NCBI GenBank assembly: GCA_030704615.1
Contig: CM060732.1
Span: 39,291,053-39,355,052 of the forward strand
From: Takakia lepidozioides
Taxonomy: Eukaryota > Streptophyta > Takakiopsida > Takakiales > Takakiaceae
Reading direction: 5' to 3'
Length of the DNA: 64,000 bases
The position numbers and the translations under genes are program-made. Positions within the stretch are counted from its first letter, which is position 1, and the number at the start of each line of letters is the position of its first letter. A model generated the notes under the pieces. That model did no database searches and had not been told where the DNA came from. It was given only the letters and a program-made list of their open reading frames with translations. Of the stretch, positions 1-12,100 are shown piece after piece.

Positions 1-382
1 AAATATAGGAGCCAAAGTTTTCTTACGTGGACCTGTTCAAATGTGACACATGTTATATAGCCTCTTTTCTAACCCTGTTACCTCATTATTCTTGCCACAT
101 GGGCGTTAAGGTAGAATTTACACGTGGCCTTTGTGACGATTTTGGGAAAATGAAAAAAAAAACACTGCCACAACCACTTCCCAGGTTTTATGTGCCCTAC
201 AACCAGGCTTCAACTTTAGGGGCAACCTACAACCACTTGTGGCAGCTTGTGCCTTTGCGAAGCCATGGATTCTCCCTGGTACCTAGGGCCAACTTCATGT
301 CTGGCCGTCAGGCCAGGTTATTCAAAGTTAACCGATGTTGGTGGAGGATGGCCGACTGGTGGTTGGATAATTGCTTCTATGT

Positions 383-814
383 ACATAGGGCCCACCCCCG
401 AAAGGGGGTGTAGCCGCAAGGCAAAGTGGCTCTTAGTTACGCCGGTCCGGCGGCCGAAGTCTTCTCTCTCTTCGTAAGCAATCTGGCAATCCTAGACTAC
501 GCAGGCGAAAAATTCATATTGCAACACACATAATAATCCTTAAGGTGTTAGGGTGCTTCTCCCGTGTACAAGACGGCCCTAGTGGTTTCTTTTCCACTCT
601 CCTTATCCTAATGCAATTTTAGGTCTTGTCCTTTTCAGACAAAACATAGAAAACCTTAGCTTTGGCCCGACAATATCATTTTCATTGGAGGTGGTTGGTG
701 GCAGTTTACCATAGCTCTCAATAAGAGAGAGAAGAGTCCGGCCAAAGTCAGCGCACCTAGGGATTCTTAGTTACTACCTAGTGCCCTCTGTCCGGGGTGG
801 ATGAGTCCTATTCC
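383..814. mobile_element. MITE-like element with imperfect terminal inverted repeats
   Basis: The left end starts ATAGGGCCCACCCCCGAAAG and continues through AAGTGGCTCTTAGTTACGCC and TCTTCTCTCTCTT. The complement of 720-814 carries the same blocks in the same order (TAGGACTCATCCACCCCGGA, then AGTAACTAAGAATC, then GACTCTTCTCTCTCTT), so the two ends are diverged inverted repeats about 430 bp apart. The left end is nearly identical to the one at 63,390. There is no coding capacity inside. The element class is inferred from structure only, and the right boundary is approximate. Confidence 0.5.
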
Positions 815-840
815 ATCTAAAAAACAGAAAAGTACACTAA

Positions 841-972
841 GGAAGTATAAATTATGGTGTCTCTTGACCCATAGCTCTTGCCTTCCGGCGGGAAGGTGGG
901 CACTCCCTAAGGAAGTGCAAAGGTGTCTCCTCACCCAGAGCTATTGCCTTCTAGCGGAAAGGTAGGCACTCG
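841..972. repeat. Two-copy tandem duplication, unit about 65 bp
   Basis: The segment with GGTGTCTC, ACCC, AGAGCT or TAGCTCT, TTGCCTTC and AGGTGGGCACTC occurs twice in direct orientation (about 841-912 and 913-972) with scattered differences. Its function is unknown. Confidence 0.6.
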
Positions 973-1157
973 AGACCAATCAGTAAGTTGAACCCACAAC
1001 CACTTCCAAGGGCCCATTACCACTTGCCTACAACGTGGGGCCATGCTATAGCCACCTTTGTTCGCACAGCTTGTTAGATGTCCAATTTTCTTTGCTCAAT
1101 TAATTTTTGGGAACGATTCGAGTACATATTGCATATTGTCGCCTGTTTGTCATAATA

Positions 1158-1262
1158 GATGTATCGGAGTTGGGGGGGGGGGGGGGTGCGAAGTGTAGTC
1201 CTGAGGTGAAGTGACTCTTACTTACACCGGTCTCGGCCGGAGTCTTCTCTCTCTATCAGAGT
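1158..1262. repeat. Truncated left end of the TAGGGCCC MITE family
   Basis: After a run of about 14 G there is AGTCCTGAGGTGAAGTGACTCTTACTTACACCGG and then GGAGTCTTCTCTCTC (read in two blocks), the same order as at 400-470 and 63,410-63,470. The terminal GGGCCCACC part is replaced by the G run. From 1,263 to 1,840 I see no gene; there is an A-rich stretch near 1,460-1,505. Confidence 0.45.
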
Positions 1263-1844
1263 GGATAGGTTTTATTGGGATTTTGAAGTTAAAGGCAATG
1301 CGTGCCAGGATTACGGCTAGGATTGTTGGGGGCATGCAGGCATTTTTGTGCCTAATAACTATAAAAAAAAACAGGCTGCTTAGGCACATTTCTCAAACCA
1401 TTATCTTCACATGTGTCATCTTCATGTGCTATAAGTTTTTTGAATTAGACACATGAAAAGAGAAAAAATTGACTTTCTTAAGAATAAAAATAAAAACAAA
1501 AACCCAATGCCCATGGCCCCTTGTCCCCTATCAATAGGCCCAGCTCAATTCTCCTCCAAGCTTGAACCCAGCTGGCCCGGCCTCGTGAGACCGGACTCCA
1601 TTAGATTTTTGTACCTCCACCTTCATGAATATGATGACAATCATTGCAGGGGCCTTTGGAACTTACATGGAGCTCCCGCAAATAGATTGGGATTTGTATT
1701 GGGATTTGTAGGAAGATATTTCCGCAGGCATATGTTTGTATTGATTTTTGTTCAATGAAATTTTCATCTTATTATTTGCTCGAATTTTCAGGAATTAGGC
1801 ACTTTGGACTAGGTAGCATTCGAGACGAGCCCTGCCTATCGGAT

Positions 1845-2016
1845 CGGATATAGCAGGTCGCCATGACACCTCGCCGGTCGGTAGGTCCCGGCTCCCTGCT
1901 ATATCCGAGAGCGCAGGGGCTCCTCTCGAGCACTACCGGACATAACCGGTTTTTAGGGCAGCGAGCCAGCTTGCACGTACCTACCACCACCGGATATAGC
2001 AGGGAGCCAGGACCTA
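1845..2016. repeat. Foldback (inverted repeat) element
   Basis: The 26-bp arm at 1,882-1,907 and its complement at 1,991-2,016 differ at one base, around an 83-bp spacer. The core word GGATATAGCAGG also occurs at about 1,846-1,858. The RNA or single strand would form a strong hairpin. It may be a small MITE; no target duplication was identified. Nothing else is evident up to the ATPase promoter. Confidence 0.6.
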
Positions 2017-2539
2017 CAGAACCGCGTAGGTAGTTTAACTCTAGTAGGTCGTAGAATACCACATATAGCACCCCTCCTCAAATCCAGTAGAAACACGCCA
2101 CATCAGCGAGTCTGCTCTAAAAATCGGTTATGGTCCCATGTTTCCGTGCAATTAGGGCTAAAACTGTTTTTCAATTTGAATTAATTATCGCCTAAATGGT
2201 TGGGCAGGGACGCACAAAACCAGGCAGGCCTGCCTGCCATGTGTTGCCCTAGTTGTACCTGGATGCTCGAGACCCAGATCAGCAGACATTACAAGTAGCA
2301 GTAACAGTACACTAGTATAATGGAACTGCTCGGAAAACACCTGCAAAGCAGCTGCGTTGCTGGCTGAGGTCTGGCCACCACCTTTTTGGAGTTTAAACTT
2401 TCCCAGTGCCTACCTGCTGCTCGGCAGGTCACGCCACTCGAATGCGTGATGCCCTTCGGCCTCGATGCTGCCTTCGAGATTGCCACGATGCTCGGCACGA
2501 TGATGAGCAACCCTTTCTCGAACCCCTTTTCTGAACTCC

Positions 2540-3139
2540 TTTTCTGAATCCTTTTAGGGCAAACGTGGTATAAATCCAGCAGTTGCTCTAACATTGTACT
2601 TATATAGGTCTCTCGGATTCTTGCCGAGCTTGTGTTCTTCTTCTCCTCCTCGAATCTGCATCGCCCACAACTACCTGTTCTGAGAGACTTCACTAAGCAT
2701 GTCTGGGGTGTGTAGGTCGTGCTAGAATTTCTACCAGGCAAGTGTGTCCTTGTCAGCTTGTCCAGGCTCTCTCTATCATCTTTCATCTGCTTCCCCACCT
2801 TGTTGTTCTCGAACTCAGCGGATGGTGAGACTTTTCGATCGAGGAGAGCTGCCAGAGCAGTGGACTGAGGTGCGTGTGGACGCCCGCCAGTCCAAGCACG
2901 CGGATTGGCTGACCCTGTCGCGGTCCTTGAAGCCCCCTTAGCGCCTCACGTTCTGCCTCGGTTGCTCAATCGCTTGCATGGCTGCGGACTTCTTGTCTCC
3001 TCATCAGTTTTCGCAGCTGTGAACTTTCTTCAGCCAAATTCACTTCTTTCCCCCCTTCTTCTCCTACCCTCAAAGAAATCACTATATACCAGTTGGTTTC
3101 TATTCATCTGGGCTGTAAGTAGAAGGGCTTAAAGTCTCA
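2540..3139 (+). promoter_or_regulatory. Probable upstream region of the P3B ATPase gene
   Basis: TATA-like words lie at about 2,566 (GGTATAAATCC), 2,597 (CTTATATAGG) and 3,079 (CTATATACC). The last is roughly 60 bp before the proposed ATG at 3,140, leaving a very short leader if it is used. No transcript evidence is available, so this is inference from position and composition only. Confidence 0.25.
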
Positions 3140-6100
3140 ATGGCTTCGACGATTGGGATGCATGACGTTGGTCGAACTGTGAAAGCGGAGCAGGCGTCGT
3201 CGGGGCGCCTGCAATCTGTCACCGATAGGATTTCTCATTGTTTCACTGGTGAGTTTATTAATTTCCTTCCAGGTCCGACTTCAGGTGTTCCTTCGTGGGC
3301 AAGTGAGTAAGGTTAAGCATTATGGTGCTGATGTTCACGGCCAGAAAGTTTTCAAAAGCCTGCATTCATGGCGTCAGTTTTTGAATCATCGAAACCTGAA
3401 TCTTGAACATTGTAATATTCAGGGGTATGATCTGGAACTCAGCCGGAAACGGTCGATTCGCGTTCCAGATTAGGCATTGTGTACGTTGTTATGTCAGGAG
3501 AGCCCTACTGAGTCCGAGCCTCACCGGCATGTGGTCTCTGATGAATAGGCATATGCTTGTAGAGTTACTTGTGCTTTTCCATGAGTAGTATGCTGTTTCT
3601 ATTCCTTCCGTAGTAAGTTACAAACACCCCTCTGATCACGTCTGTGAGGAAGAAAAGTGTCTCCTATCTAGTGCTGATCGGCATTGGAGATTTTACTCCT
3701 TTAACATGCATGTCTTGATGCTGCAGTCGAGTGCAAACGTTTTCTAAATGAGGGTGAAATTGTTGTCATTCAGATCTAATGCATACTGGTATGGGCAGGT
3801 AAATTTGTCATTCACGTGGCGTCAAAGGTAGAGGCGCATGTGCAGAGTACTTTGTCACTGAACGCAGCCAGTGATTGCACCACTGTGGTTGAGCGTTTTG
3901 AGTCATCCTTCGAAGGTAAAGTTCTTGTATATATGATGTCCCCCGCTTCAATTCGTGGCATTGATTTGATAACCTTCGTATATCTGCTAGTCTCAATCGC
4001 TTTCCGTTCACCAATCAGTAAATTGGGTTGCAGCGCAGTACGGTATGCATGCACATTCTAGATAGGCTTGGTTCAAGTGGGTATGAACGATTAGGTGGGG
4101 ATGCATTCAGGCCTGGAATTGGAGGTAGCCAAGTCTCGATTGGAGGAGCACGGGCCCAACGTGCTGTCGCATAAATCAGCGTCACCGTGGTGGTTGATTC
4201 TATGGAATGCTTTCTTCCATCCCTTCAACCTGATTCTGCTGGTATTGGCCACTATCTCAGGAGCCACCAGTGACATGTCGACACTTGCCATCATGGTGGC
4301 GATGGTTGTCATTAGCGTTGGACTTCGATTTTGGCAGGTACTCACAAGTTGACTGCTCCCTTGTCATCTGTCAGTGGAGATATAGGTCATCCATTCTCAG
4401 CTATAAGAATCTGGAACTCACCGGAACTCACTGAGCATAGAAGTCACTTGAATAGCTCTCAAGATGTCCAACCTGCCCCGTTCTTTTTTCATTTCGTTTT
4501 TTCAGTAGGTAAACTAGTCAAGTGTCGTTTCTTCGTATCTCGAAGCTGATTTGGACATCCGTTCTCATGACTGTACATAGATTTTACTAAATACTGTGAT
4601 AGTTGCCATCGGACTTAGTACTCAGGTATCCCACTGAATACTTCTGGCTGTAAGAAGTGTGAGAATTGTCGTTTGGAATTAGATCAGAGTCCTACGGATA
4701 TGTATAACAATGAAACGAAAATCACTACAGATCAAAGGGAGTCTTGTTAAATCAAGCACTCATGTAATGGATGGATCGCCCACCCAAAGGCAAACTCCCT
4801 CTAAGCTATTGGAGGACATTTTCGTTCTCTTTAACGTGCAAGCTTGATTACTGCGTATGCAGGAGCTGAGTAGTTCACAGGCAGCTGCCAAGCTGTCCGA
4901 GCTAGTTCAGAGCCGTATAACTGTTCGGCGACGGGCCAAAGGGTCAGAAATGCCAGGAACTGAGACGGAGATCAATCAAAGAGATGTGACGTCTGGGGAC
5001 ATCGTGGTGTTTAGTTCTGGCGATCTCTTTCCTGGGGATATCCGCCTTCTCACTTCAAAAGATATGTTTGTGAGGTTTGTCCAGTACAGACAGTCCTCAA
5101 GCAGTGTTACTCGTTTGTAGCGATGTTATTCTAGGCCTGCAGTAGCCATTTTTTGAACCAAATAGTGGACATGTCAAGAAAGAATTGGGTCCAACTGACA
5201 AGGGTGCTTCAGTCTTTTGACACTCATCTGTATGTTGATTTGAGCTTCTTGGATTCTACAATTTCAAATAAACTCTAGCGGAAATATCAGTTGATATGGA
5301 CTTGAATCCTGTGGTTCTTTGCTTCTCTGGTGCAGTCAATCATCACTGACAGGAGAGTGTATGCCGGTAGAAAAGCATGCAGACCTGGTTGAGGACAAAG
5401 GAACCCCTCTGCTGGAGCTTCGAAACATCTGTTTCATGGTAAATACTCTCAAACACTGTTTCCATGGCATTGTCGTCCAATAATGTGAAGACGCAGTCTG
5501 TCCTTAAAGGGTTAAAATGTCAGTGCATAAAATTTTGAACCAGTCTAGCTCCAGCGGACAGTTCCTAATTGTTAAGGCACAATGTGAGAGATGGTTTAAT
5601 CAGTTACTAAATTCTGATGGACCATCAAAACAGAGAAATGTCAGGGCTTGTCTTGCAACCAACTTGGATTGGCTGCTTCTGACGTCAACTTTTGTCTCGT
5701 ATCTCCTGTCACCTACCTTCAGCATTTGTTCAGAGTGCCTGCTACAGCTAGATAGATACCCTTGAGCAAGTAACCGTTACACAACTCATGCTGTTGTATG
5801 TGAGCTAAGACTTAGTTCCTGCAGGGCATGCAATGTTTCACTTGCTGATTGAAGAGCATACTGTCTGCAGGGGACAAATGTGGTCTCAGGCTCAGGCACT
5901 GGCATAGTGCTCTCAACAGGTGACAACACCTACATCAGCACAATTGCATCAGCTTTGGCAAGCAAAGCTCCCATCAATGCCTTCCAGAAGGGCGTTCGAA
6001 GGGTCTCATATCTTCTCATCTGCTTCATGCTGGCCATGGTACCAATTGTTATTGTGGTCAGCGGCCTAACGACCAAGAATTGGGGTAGTAGCCTTCTCTT

Positions 6101-9100
6101 TGGGATCTCTGTGGCTGTTGGGCTCACTCCTGAGATGCTTCCCATGATAGTGAACGCCAATTTAGCACGCGGAGCTAAGGCTTTGGCAAGTAACAAGTGT
6201 ATTGTAAAGCGCCTCGATGCGGTACAAAACCTGGGTGCCATGTAAGGTTCCAACTTTCACCTTCGTGGTTAGGCATAAGCTGAAGATTGTACTCATAAGA
6301 CGTTGTTTGCCGTAGCCTTGTGGCCATTGACCCCGCTCCCAGTTTGAGCGGGAACAAAAGGAACAGAACCTACCTCTTTCAGGGGCTGACGTCGGTAGTA
6401 AGACTTACCTTCATATAAAGAATTAATCCGGGTTTTCCAGATACCCTCTAGAAATCCCTTCACACAAGCATCAATCTGCTGTGTGTGATTTGCCCAAAAA
6501 CTAGGCCTCAGGAGGGCCTGGGCTTTTGGCTCAGCCTCGAGACTTTCAAAGTTGGTAAACAGGGGTACAGGCACAATTCCCTTGATAGAATTGAAGAGAG
6601 CGTCTCTTTGGTGAGAGAACCCCGGACAGTGTATCAGAAAATGAATACTGTCTTCAGATTGCCCACACAACGGACAATTGCACTCTCCCTTTCCTCTCTG
6701 CTTCCGTTTGCTGTTCAAAGGTAGGCTTCCTGCCCTGAGTTTGAATTTCAGTCTAGTGCCGAGAGTGGGTAGACCCTTGAGGTCATCCAAGATGTCCACC
6801 CCCATGTCACTGACTGGAAACAAGTTCAGGGAAGTTCTCTGCCTAACTTCATTTTCATCAGACAATCTCATGGCAACAGACATGGCTTCGGACACTACAG
6901 CCTCTAAGTCAGATTTATCCAGCAGGGTCAAGACTTGCGGATCCAGGTCCAGGTCCTTGAGAATCTTTTCTACTCTCTTCTGCCAGGACTTAGCCTGTTT
7001 GACAGGGCGGTCCTGTTTCCAAGATATAGAGTCGATTAACTTAGGATATCTGGTGTTGGGCATATGTTGCAGCTGACCCCACCATCTGACCTTGAATTCA
7101 TCTCGTCGGGAGCTTAAGGATGGAATGCCAAACTCACCCCGAACAGCCACATTGTCTGTTTTGGAGCATGCTGACATACACTCCTTAAGCACCCCCACTT
7201 GAATGGATTCTAGAGACAGCCTGGTTGGAGTTATCAACCCATATAGCAGATCCGTATGCCAAGGCAGGTCTAATAACGCGACAAAGCATGGTTTTCTTAA
7301 CCTCAGAGTTGACCCCTCTGCAGTGGAAAAATTTAGTGAGCCCCAGAGCTTTGCTCTTGCCAGCTTGAACAACTTTCCGGATATGTGCATCCCAATTACA
7401 ATTGGAGGAAAATTCAACGCCCAGGTAAGTGTAGGAAGGGAGGACCGGGATCTCCACTGCCACTTAAGATCACTTCCTCCCTCTCCTCTGTCGTTGAATG
7501 CTACCACTGCACATTTGCTGACATTAGCCTCTAGCCCCCAAAGATCAAAGTATCTCTTCACGCAATCAATCAACTCCTGGAGATTGGTTGGAGTCTCCCC
7601 TATGCCTGCGAAGTCATCCGCAAACATAAGGGCTGGTATGGTGGTATCACCCACCCTTAACCCAAATTCTTCACTTTCCACAGCTTCGAGGAGTTGATTG
7701 ATGAAAACATTGAAGAGCAGAGGGGAGAGAGTACATCCTTGAGCTACACCTTGGTCTATGTCAAAGAAGTTGGACTTCTGTCCGTTAACAGTGACACAGC
7801 TTTTGGTGTGAGCATACAAGTTGTGGACAACTCTCCACATCTTTCCCTTGATCCCACAAGACCAGAGGCGGAACCATAGGCCATCTCTCCACACTGTGTC
7901 ATAAGCCTTTTTGACATCCAGGAAAAAGACATAAGTGGGTTTCCCTTCTTTTTTCCTTCCCTGGATAATCTGGCTTAGAGTGAAGATATGATCCACACAG
8001 CCCCTGTTTCGCCGAAAGCCAGCTTGGCCTTCGTGGAAACCTCTAGACTCCAGATCAACCTCGAGACGAGTACTTATAACTCTGCAGAATGTCTTGCCAA
8101 CAGCATTGAGGAGCGTGATGCCACGGTAGTTCCCCGGTTCTTCTCTGTCACCCTTCTTGTATAGATTGACAATGACCCCCTGTCGCCAGCGAAAGGGGAT
8201 CATTTCAGTCTTCCAGATAAGGTTAAAGAGGAGAACTAGGGCCTCTATCATGGGATCGCCACCGTGCTTGATAAGCTCGTTGACAATACCATCAGGTCCA
8301 CCAGCTTTATATCCATTTAAATGTTCAATTGCTTCCACAATCTCAGAAGAACTAATGGGAGCGTTATAAGCCATTGAAATATACTCCAGTTCATCAGGGC
8401 TGTTTTGAATCATTGGAACAGTTTTTCCAACTGTGTCCCTCCATTCAGCAGAAGACCCCTCACTGTTAGACCTAGAAGTTCTGCCAAGGATACTGTAGTG
8501 ATTTTCAAAGGTTTTGACAATGTCAACCGATGAAGTCACCACTGCACCTTTAGTAGTCTTCAGCGCTTGTACTTGCTGACCGTCCCAATGATCTTGTCAG
8601 CCACGGAGGAGACGAAACTCTCCCAAGAGTCCACTGCTCTTTCGACTTCATTTCTTGCGTTGTCAGAGCGAGACTGAAGTTCTTGGAGTGATTGGACAAA
8701 ATGAGGGAGAGCCTCTTTCAAGGCCTGGACGTACTCAGCCTTGGCCTCCTCATTATGGAATTTTTCTATGCGCCACTTCCGAATCGAACGTTTCACAGAT
8801 CTCTTGGTGTTGGGAAAACACCTGTGGATCAGGAAGTGGTCAGAGGTACCAATATCAGTTCTGTCGATCAACACATTGGCACACTGGGGAAACAAATTTT
8901 TGTCCATTATGATATAGTCCACAATGGAATGTTCCCCAGTTTGGGATTTCTCACGAGTCCACTGCACTTGGTCTCCTCTTGTCCTGTTATTCAAGGTCAA
9001 AAGTTGAAGCTCTTCCAGACAGTTAATTAACCGTCTGCCATTAGAATTCAGCTCGTCCTCACCAAAAGGCCCAATGATATCATCCTGATGAAGCCCTTTG

Positions 9101-12100
9101 CCCACCCGGGCATTGGAGTCACCCAATAGCACTACCTGACCTTTGGCAAGGAACGAAGCACAGTCCAGCTTTACATCTTCGAAGGCTTTGTCTTTGTCAG
9201 CACTAAGGGTCCCCTCTGTGGGCATGTAAACACAACCCACTAAGAGGTCCTTCGTACTCATGCCGCCCTTCAGATTCAGTTTTAGCCAGATACTATGCTC
9301 GTACCTCAAACCCTTGTTGATAATTTCACAATTATCAAACAAGAAATCACGGACAAAGAATCCAACCCCTTTTTGACCGCGTTTGGCAGAGGCTGCCTTG
9401 AGAGTATACATCCTACCTGCCCATTTATAACTATTGACATCTCCAACCAGTTTATCCGACGTTTCCCATGTTTCTTGCCCAGCACAGATATGAATATCAT
9501 TAGTCCGAAGGACTTGTCCCACTTCGAGTTGTTTCCTTTGGTTAGTAAGCCCTGAGAAGTTGAAAGTGGCCAGCCGCAAGCCAGCCCTTTGCATGTGAAT
9601 TGTTTGTCGTCTAGGTAGCTTGTGATTGCTCCTGGACGGCCAACCGTTCTGCAAAGGGGGGACAGTTACCCCATGTGTAGATTTTGCTCGTCTTGTGTAA
9701 AATTTGAGAATTGGTAAACCATTCAGGGTACCAAATCCTTCAGTTACACGACGCACAGGCTCCGCACTTAGGGGTATATTGTCCGTCAGACTGCTTAGGG
9801 ACAATTACCCCGAGTGTAGATTTTGCTCGTCTTGTGTAGACTTTGAGGATTGGTAAACCATTTAGAGTACCAAATCCTTCAGTTACACGACGTTCAGGCT
9901 CTGCACACTTAGGGACAGATTGTCCATCTGACGGCTTGGGGACAATTACCCCATGTATAGAATTTGTTCGTCTTGTGTAAACCTTGAGGATTGGTAAACC
10001 ATTCAGAGTACCAAATCCTTCAGATTCAGGACGTTCAGATTCTGTACACTTAGGGCATCTTGTCCTTCTGGCTGTTTGGATTCAACCTCATTCAGAGCAT
10101 CAAACCGATTAGAAACTCTCAAGTTGAAGTCCTTGCCCTTGGTTGTCTTCCTAGAGCGCCCCATTGAATCACCAATGTCTAAGACCGCTCTCCAGCCAGT
10201 CAAGGGACGAACTTCTTTGAGATTGAATTGATGTGGGACTCTATTAGAAACACTTTTGGTCATTGCAACCTTCAATGTACCCCTGTTATCAAGTCTCGAG
10301 AGGGAACCATTAGCCATGAAATCCAAGCCTAAGCTAGAGCATGTAGTTTTAAAGGACACATCGTCCATCCTGGGATTCACCCCAAAAACTACACATGAAG
10401 CCCTAGATTTGGCATAAGTAACCATTTCCCAGGAATCACCCTGGGGAGTGTTGAAGTCGATAGGAGCTAAAATTTTGATTGACCTCGCAGGCTATAAGTT
10501 TAAGCACAGGAACCAACCCGAGCCCAAGTGCCGAGTATGCTATACAGAGCATACGACTGCCCAATTTGGGTGGAGGGGCTGCCCCCAAGCGGTAGGGGTC
10601 CGCTTGTTACCATTCAGAGATCACACTCCCGGGAGTTGCAGGGAATGGCCCGTGTAGGCATATTCTAAAGAGGGAAAGGCCCCAAGCTTTCCAACTAAAT
10701 CCAATGCACTACCTTACCTGGAGCAAAGCGCTTCGGGTCGAAACAAACAAGGACACGAGGTCACAAGGCCGGCATTTAGTCACAGAGACATTAATGTACT
10801 CCCGTATCAAGTCCACCCAATGGCAATAGGCTTCCTAGAGGACAGGGAGGGCATTAAGCATCAGGCTGAATCGCATCCAGCTTTACATTCATGTTTCTTA
10901 ATGTACAGGCAGGAGAAGATGTGAACAGAGTACTATGCCTTAGGAGCTTCTAGATGGTTGAAGTATGGTTGAGTAGGTTCAAGTCAGAGGTTGACAAAGA
11001 ACTTCGAGTTGTTTTCCAGGAACAGCTTAACAAGCCAAACTCAAACTACGAGTTTATTTTACCAGATTACCATGGTTCTATTGAACGTCTTGCATGTTTT
11101 AGCAGCTTGATATTATGAAATGATAATCATAACTTCTAAGAGATAATTTGGTGGTTTTCTTCAGGGACATCCTGTGCACAGACAAGACAGGGACTCTCAC
11201 AAACGACCATGTAGAGATGATCAAGTATTTAGACTGTCACGAGGCCAGCAGTGTACGGGTCTTGCAATTTGGCTATCTTAACTCATTCTTTCAGACAGGC
11301 CTTAAGAATTTGCTTGACAAGGCTATCATTGCATTCGGAGATGCCACTGGAGACAGCGTCAGTGACTATGCATCAAAGTGGGAGAAAATCGATGAGATAC
11401 CGTTTGACTTCGAAAGGCGTCGGCTGTCAGTTATTCTGGAGGAGAAGGAGATACAGCTCCTTGAAGGACAGGATTTCAGTGGCAAGAATCAGCTTATGGT
11501 CACAAAAGGGGCTCTGGACGAAATGCTGAAAGCTTGTTCTTGGGTTCAAGAGGCTGATGAACTAGACAGTGTCATCCCCATGACCAGTGACAACCGGAAA
11601 CACTTGCTGGCTGTGGGGGAAAGTCTTAACATTGATGGACTGCGGGTGCTTGTGGTGGCCACCAAAGAGCTTCCTACAAAAGGAACTAGGGGACAATTTC
11701 AGCCCAATCATACACACGAGGTGTCTCTCACCCTCTCGATTTTGAAGGTTCATATGTGTGCTAATACGTTTTTTGGATCTTTTAAGTTACTTGAATTTCA
11801 TCTCATCCAGGTTGTCTTTTTAATATTGAATCATAGTTTTTCTGAGATTTCGAGTATTTGGGACTGCAGGTAGGCTCACACCATGATTGTGAAGACAAGG
11901 TTGTGGAAAGCGGTATGGTGTTCCAGGGATTTCTTGCGTTTCTTGACCCGCCCAAAGAGTCAGCCAAAGAGGCCTTGAGAATGTTGGCACAAAAAGGTGT
12001 TGAGGTTAAGGTGCTGACAGGTGATACTCTTGCTGTGGCCGCAAAAGTGTGCAAAGATGTTGGCATTCCTACTGAGAATGTGGTGACTGGTCCCCAACTT

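Larger units (their letters stand above)
6250..10900 (-). mobile_element. Non-LTR retrotransposon (LINE) inside an ATPase intron
   Basis: The insertion is antisense to the host gene. Reading on the minus strand it has a 5' region (10,900-10,430), an ORF1-like segment, a 47-aa repeat block, an apurinic-type endonuclease, reverse transcriptase, and a C-terminal zinc-binding motif. The edges are approximate: I found no poly-A tail or convincing target duplication, although an AAGCTGAA/AGGCTGAA similarity occurs near both edges. Several frameshifts mean this copy is inactive. Confidence 0.8.
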
